From an uncultured Candidatus Saccharibacteria bacterium (GTDB taxonomy: Bacteria > Patescibacteriota > Saccharimonadia > Saccharimonadales > Saccharimonadaceae), in assembly GCA_938041005.1 (NCBI GenBank), contig CALHZJ010000002.1:1-9242 (forward strand): a stretch of 9,242 nt of DNA. The letters run 5' to 3'. Under the pieces are notes generated by a model. That model was not told the origin of the DNA and did no database searches. It saw nothing but the letters and a program-made list of their open reading frames with translations. This document shows positions 6,942-9,242 of the stretch, one piece after another; within the stretch, counting starts at the first letter, position 1; every line of letters starts with the position of its first letter. The position numbers were made by a program, and so were the translations under genes.

Positions 6942-6950
6942 ATTATAACA
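6942..6950 (-). promoter_or_regulatory. Extended -10 promoter of the ABC-F gene (leaderless geometry)
   Basis: The minus strand reads TGTTATAAT (6950-6942) and then 7 bases (AAGTTAG) to the ATG at 6934. The expected start of transcription coincides with the start codon. No good -35 is seen at standard spacing. Confidence 0.7.
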
Positions 6951-6960
6951 GAGACAATTC

Positions 6961-6978
6961 ACTTGTATTTATACAAGT
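6961..6978. promoter_or_regulatory. Perfect inverted repeat between two divergent promoters, candidate operator
   Basis: ACTTGTAT-TT-ATACAAGT: two 8-base arms that match exactly as reverse complements around a 2-base centre. It lies between the -10 elements of the ABC-F gene and the 138-residue gene and covers the -35 area of the latter. Its size and symmetry suit a dimeric repressor, but no regulator gene is adjacent. Confidence 0.5.
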
Positions 6979-6981
6979 TAA

Positions 6982-6990
6982 TGTTATAAT
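6982..6990 (+). promoter_or_regulatory. Extended -10 promoter of the 138-residue gene (leaderless geometry)
   Basis: TGTTATAAT, with 8 bases (6991-6998) before the ATG at 6999. A possible weak -35, TTGTAT (6963-6968), lies 16 bases upstream within the palindrome. Confidence 0.7.
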
Positions 6991-6998
6991 ATAAATCT

Positions 6999-7415
6999 AT
7001 GGAAAAGTCTCCGCATACCGGAAACGTCGTACTGCTTCCGACCGATCATATCTACAGAGAATTATCAAACAGCATAAGGTCTATTTCAGATGAACTCAAA
7101 GACGACACAGCCGAAAATATTCCTGAAACTTTAAGCAACTTGGAATTAAATCTTTCACTCATCGAGCAGCATGAAGACTTTAGTGATTTTCCTCTAGCAT
7201 TCCGAATAATCGATGGCATATACGAAGTGACGAAGAGGAGTAGTTATATCGATCAATTAAAAAATCGTCCGTCAATAGTAGGAATAATTGAAAGATTAGC
7301 AGATTTAAGACCGAACGACCATCGCTTTAACCCAGACAACCCACACATGTCCCTCTTTGGGCATATAGAGAAAGCACAAACCATTATGAAAATCCTAAAA
7401 TCATCAGAAAACTAA
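6999..7415 (+). CDS. Uncharacterised 138-residue protein upstream of smpB
   Basis: I do not recognise this protein. It has no signal peptide, membrane helix, Cys pair or known catalytic motif. After a short strand-like start (NVVLLPTDHIY, 9-19) it appears mostly alpha-helical and acidic in the first half (for example SISDELKDDTAENIPETLSN at 28-47). Pro/Asn-rich turns lie around 104-116 (RPNDHRFNPDNPH), with a helix at the end. A hand count over 360 bases gives about 39% G+C, visibly lower than the operon genes, and AGG/AGA/ATA codons are frequent. This may indicate a fast-evolving or acquired gene. It looks real: a consensus extended -10 lies 8 bases before the ATG, and it fills the gap between ABC-F and smpB without overlap. 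A possible operator lies upstream. smpB has its own promoter 4 bases after this stop. Confidence 0.72.
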   Translation: MEKSPHTGNVVLLPTDHIYRELSNSIRSISDELKDDTAENIPETLSNLELNLSLIEQHEDFSDFPLAFRIIDGIYEVTKRSSYIDQLKNRPSIVGIIERLADLRPNDHRFNPDNPHMSLFGHIEKAQTIMKILKSSEN

Positions 7416-7418
7416 ACC

Positions 7419-7427
7419 TGCTATAAT
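7419..7427 (+). promoter_or_regulatory. Extended -10 promoter of smpB (leaderless geometry)
   Basis: TGCTATAAT begins 4 bases after the preceding stop codon and is followed by 7 bases to the smpB ATG at 7435. No SD lies between. smpB can therefore be transcribed on its own, although read-through from the gene before it is not excluded because no terminator separates them. Confidence 0.7.
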
Positions 7428-7434
7428 ATAATTC

Positions 7435-7911
7435 ATGTCGAAGCCAAAAGCCAAAAAACCAGCCACACAGAATATTGTCAATCGTCGCGCACGGTTTGAT
7501 TATGAACTTGGCGAAGAAATTGTAGCCGGCTTGGTTTTAACTGGAATGGAAGTACGAGCCGCCAGAGAAGGACACGTCCAACTTAAAGGCTCATTTGTTA
7601 GCTTAAGAAACGGCGAATTGTGGCTAAATAACGCCAGCTTTTCGCTGCGATTAAACGTTCGCGGAGAAGCAAATAGTCGCTCAGTCGACACTTCGGCGCG
7701 GAAATTGCTAGTCAGTAAAAAACAATTGTCCAACTTCACCGAAGCAAAAAAACAGGGAATGACAATTGTCCCGACCAAATTGTTGACCAACGGAAAATTC
7801 ATTAAAGTTGTAATTGCACTCGGAAAAGGTAAGAAAAATTACGACAAGCGCCAAACCATCAAACGCCGCGACCAAGACCGAGAAACCAGACGACTCATCT
7901 CTAATAGATAG
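7435..7911 (+). CDS. smpB: SsrA-binding protein SmpB (trans-translation)
   Basis: Partner of tmRNA; it brings tmRNA to ribosomes stalled on broken mRNAs, with the C-terminal tail occupying the mRNA channel. It has 158 residues, the usual length. The N-terminus NIVNRRARFDYEL (14-26) is followed by the OB-fold segments AGLVLTGMEV (31-40), GHVQLKGSFV and ARKLLVSKKQ. The late block TIVPTKLLTNG and then GKGKKNYDKRQTIKRRD (129-145) is the SmpB hallmark, ending in the basic tail that becomes helical on the ribosome. The first 13 residues form a Lys/Pro/Ala-rich extension. The start is set by the -10 7 bases upstream and agrees with family length. The tmRNA gene (ssrA) is not in this window. It converges on the glycosyltransferase gene with a 29-base gap. 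Confidence 0.97.
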   Translation: MSKPKAKKPATQNIVNRRARFDYELGEEIVAGLVLTGMEVRAAREGHVQLKGSFVSLRNGELWLNNASFSLRLNVRGEANSRSVDTSARKLLVSKKQLSNFTEAKKQGMTIVPTKLLTNGKFIKVVIALGKGKKNYDKRQTIKRRDQDRETRRLISNR

Positions 7912-7940
7912 CCGCATTGACTACGAACCAGGCTCAAGAT

Positions 7941-9239
7941 TTATTGATTTTCGCGCGCGTCAATTAGCTTTTGATAGAGCTTTTCAAGCTTCTTCACTTG
8001 ACTTCGCTCCGTAAACTTGTTGGCTAATTTTTTACTTTCAGCGCTAAACTCCGCTTGTTTTTTCGGACTTTTTAGAATTGCAATTACTTTTTCCGCGACA
8101 CTTTCTGGATTATTCTCTGCAAAATAGCCATTAACTCCGTCCTTCACGACCTCTGAAACTTCCTTGTCAATAATAACAATCGGCTTTCCAGCGTGAGCAG
8201 CTTCGTGAAGAACCCAGCCTTGCGTATCCTTAAGCGAAGGAAAAGTAAACACATTCATCACTTTATACGCCACACCCAAATCTTCTCGTGGCATAGCGCC
8301 AGTAAAGATAATCCTGTCCGCAAAATCCGTCTCAGCTGCCATTTTTTCCAAAGTCTTTCGATATTCAAAATCGCCAACAAACAACAGCTTTGATTTTGGA
8401 CGAGCTTCGGCAATAAACTCGCTAAACGCCTGAATCAAAATTGGCAAATTCTTTTCCTCGCCCAAACGTCCAACAAAGCCAAACACTTCATCTTTTTCAT
8501 CAAGACCCCATTGCTCGCGAAATTCTGCAACTCGCTTCGCGCCCGCCCGCGGAAGAGCATTCACTCCGTTTGGCATTAAAGTAACATCGTAGGTATAATC
8601 TTCAGTCTGCCAAGATTCCAATTGATCACGGCTTTTACGCGACAGGGCAATCACCGCATCCGCCTTACTGTATAAAATAGTAATGACGCGCTCAATAATA
8701 TCTTTATTCCATTTCGTTACGCCATTACGCGGACGATATAATTTGGCAACTTCCAGCAAATCCTGTCCATTCAATTTTACCGACAATGGAAAAACCACTC
8801 CCGCCAACGCCAAAACTCCCGGCAAAACCGCAGGATAATGATCGACGAACTCATATAGATCCGTACAATGTTGGATAATCAAAGGAATATTATTTTTCTT
8901 CGCTGCCTTCACACCCAATAGCCCAATTTGCGACGGCGTAAAAATATGAACAACGTCCAGATGCATATTAGCAATTTGACGCTGCACCACAGGAGGGAAA
9001 AACACCGACGTGTCGTAATCATCAAAGAATGCACCCGTAATTGAACGGAAACGAATTATTCGACTATTCTCATCTTCGTGGAGAAGTTCGGCTTGCTTGG
9101 ACGGACTAATAGACTTTGCTGGGCAAAAAACATAAACCTCGTGCCCCAAAGCTTCCAGCTCGCGCTTTAATGATTCAACAACGTAAACGATACCGTTAAT
9201 GGACGGTCTGTAGCTGTCCGTAAAAAGTCCTATCCTCAT
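7941..9239 (-). CDS. GT4-family glycosyltransferase, probably lipid-directed
   Basis: 432 residues with two Rossmann-like domains of the GT-B fold. The N-domain begins MRIGLFTDSYRPSINGIV, the acceptor-side glycine loop typical of diacylglycerol glucosyltransferases and PimB-like mannosyltransferases. A hydrophobic, membrane-edge-type stretch lies at about 136-155 (PAVLPGVLALAGVVFPLSVK). The C-domain has FGFVGRLGEEKN (253-264; R258 and K263 are the usual donor-phosphate contacts) and the motif region DTQGWVLHE (338-346). There the usual E-x7-E is D-x7-E: D338 replaces the first Glu and E346 is kept. The likely role is transfer of a sugar from a nucleotide donor to a membrane lipid or cell-surface glycan at the inner face of the membrane; donor and acceptor cannot be told from sequence. 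The start is complete, but only 3 upstream bases are visible. Confidence 0.9.
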   Translation of the reverse strand: MRIGLFTDSYRPSINGIVYVVESLKRELEALGHEVYVFCPAKSISPSKQAELLHEDENSRIIRFRSITGAFFDDYDTSVFFPPVVQRQIANMHLDVVHIFTPSQIGLLGVKAAKKNNIPLIIQHCTDLYEFVDHYPAVLPGVLALAGVVFPLSVKLNGQDLLEVAKLYRPRNGVTKWNKDIIERVITILYSKADAVIALSRKSRDQLESWQTEDYTYDVTLMPNGVNALPRAGAKRVAEFREQWGLDEKDEVFGFVGRLGEEKNLPILIQAFSEFIAEARPKSKLLFVGDFEYRKTLEKMAAETDFADRIIFTGAMPREDLGVAYKVMNVFTFPSLKDTQGWVLHEAAHAGKPIVIIDKEVSEVVKDGVNGYFAENNPESVAEKVIAILKSPKKQAEFSAESKKLANKFTERSQVKKLEKLYQKLIDARENQ

Positions 9240-9242
9240 AAT

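Noticed and set aside
7910..7942. Possible terminator between the convergent smpB and glycosyltransferase genes
   Set aside because: Only a 4-base pairing (AGCC/GGCT) across a 17-base loop with no T run; too weak to call.
1..9242. Mobile element, CRISPR array, defence cassette, tRNA or rRNA
   Set aside because: No transposase or integrase, spaced repeats, cloverleaf or rRNA-like segment was seen; the window is filled by housekeeping genes with very small gaps.

Overview
The window reads as an ordinary housekeeping stretch of a small, gene-dense bacterial chromosome. I think it is a member of the Candidate Phyla Radiation, most likely Candidatus Saccharibacteria (TM7). This rests on protein flavour (an unusually short AtpH, Saccharibacteria-like AtpA/AtpE wording), intergenic gaps of a few to about 65 bases, and promoters placed almost on top of start codons. 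It was not confirmed by any search. UGA appears as a stop (end of atpI), so the UGA=Gly code of Gracilibacteria/Absconditabacteria is not supported.

Left half (1-4626, minus strand): an F-type ATP synthase operon in the order atpI-atpB-atpE-atpF-atpH-atpA-atpG. It is transcribed right to left, and atpG runs off the left edge; atpD and atpC would be expected just beyond. Genes are coupled by 0-36 base gaps or an ATGA overlap, and each internal gene has a clear Shine-Dalgarno (SD) site. The c subunit carries Asp54 and lacks the sodium-site residues, which points to proton coupling.

Middle (4627-5277): a 39-base divergent promoter region serves the atp operon on one side and a 74-residue putative zinc-ribbon protein on the other. 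A small CxxC glutaredoxin-like protein follows. A strong hairpin terminator sits between its end and the end of the convergent ABC-F gene.

Right half (5276-9242): an ABC-F ATPase (minus), a 138-residue protein I do not recognise (plus), smpB (plus; trans-translation) and a GT4-family glycosyltransferase (minus), probably acting on a membrane lipid. ABC-F and SmpB both act on ribosomes, but they are on opposite strands and not co-transcribed.

The most interesting signal is regulatory. Every transcription-unit-leading gene that can be examined has an extended -10 promoter (TGnTATAnT). In five of the six the ATG lies only 7-10 bases after the -10, so the mRNAs should be leaderless or nearly so, while operon-internal genes use strong SD sites. 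A perfect 8-bp-arm palindrome lies in the ABC-F/138-residue gene divergent region. I found no mobile element, CRISPR array, rRNA, tRNA or obviously new multi-gene system. No stretch over 300 bases lacks a gene.
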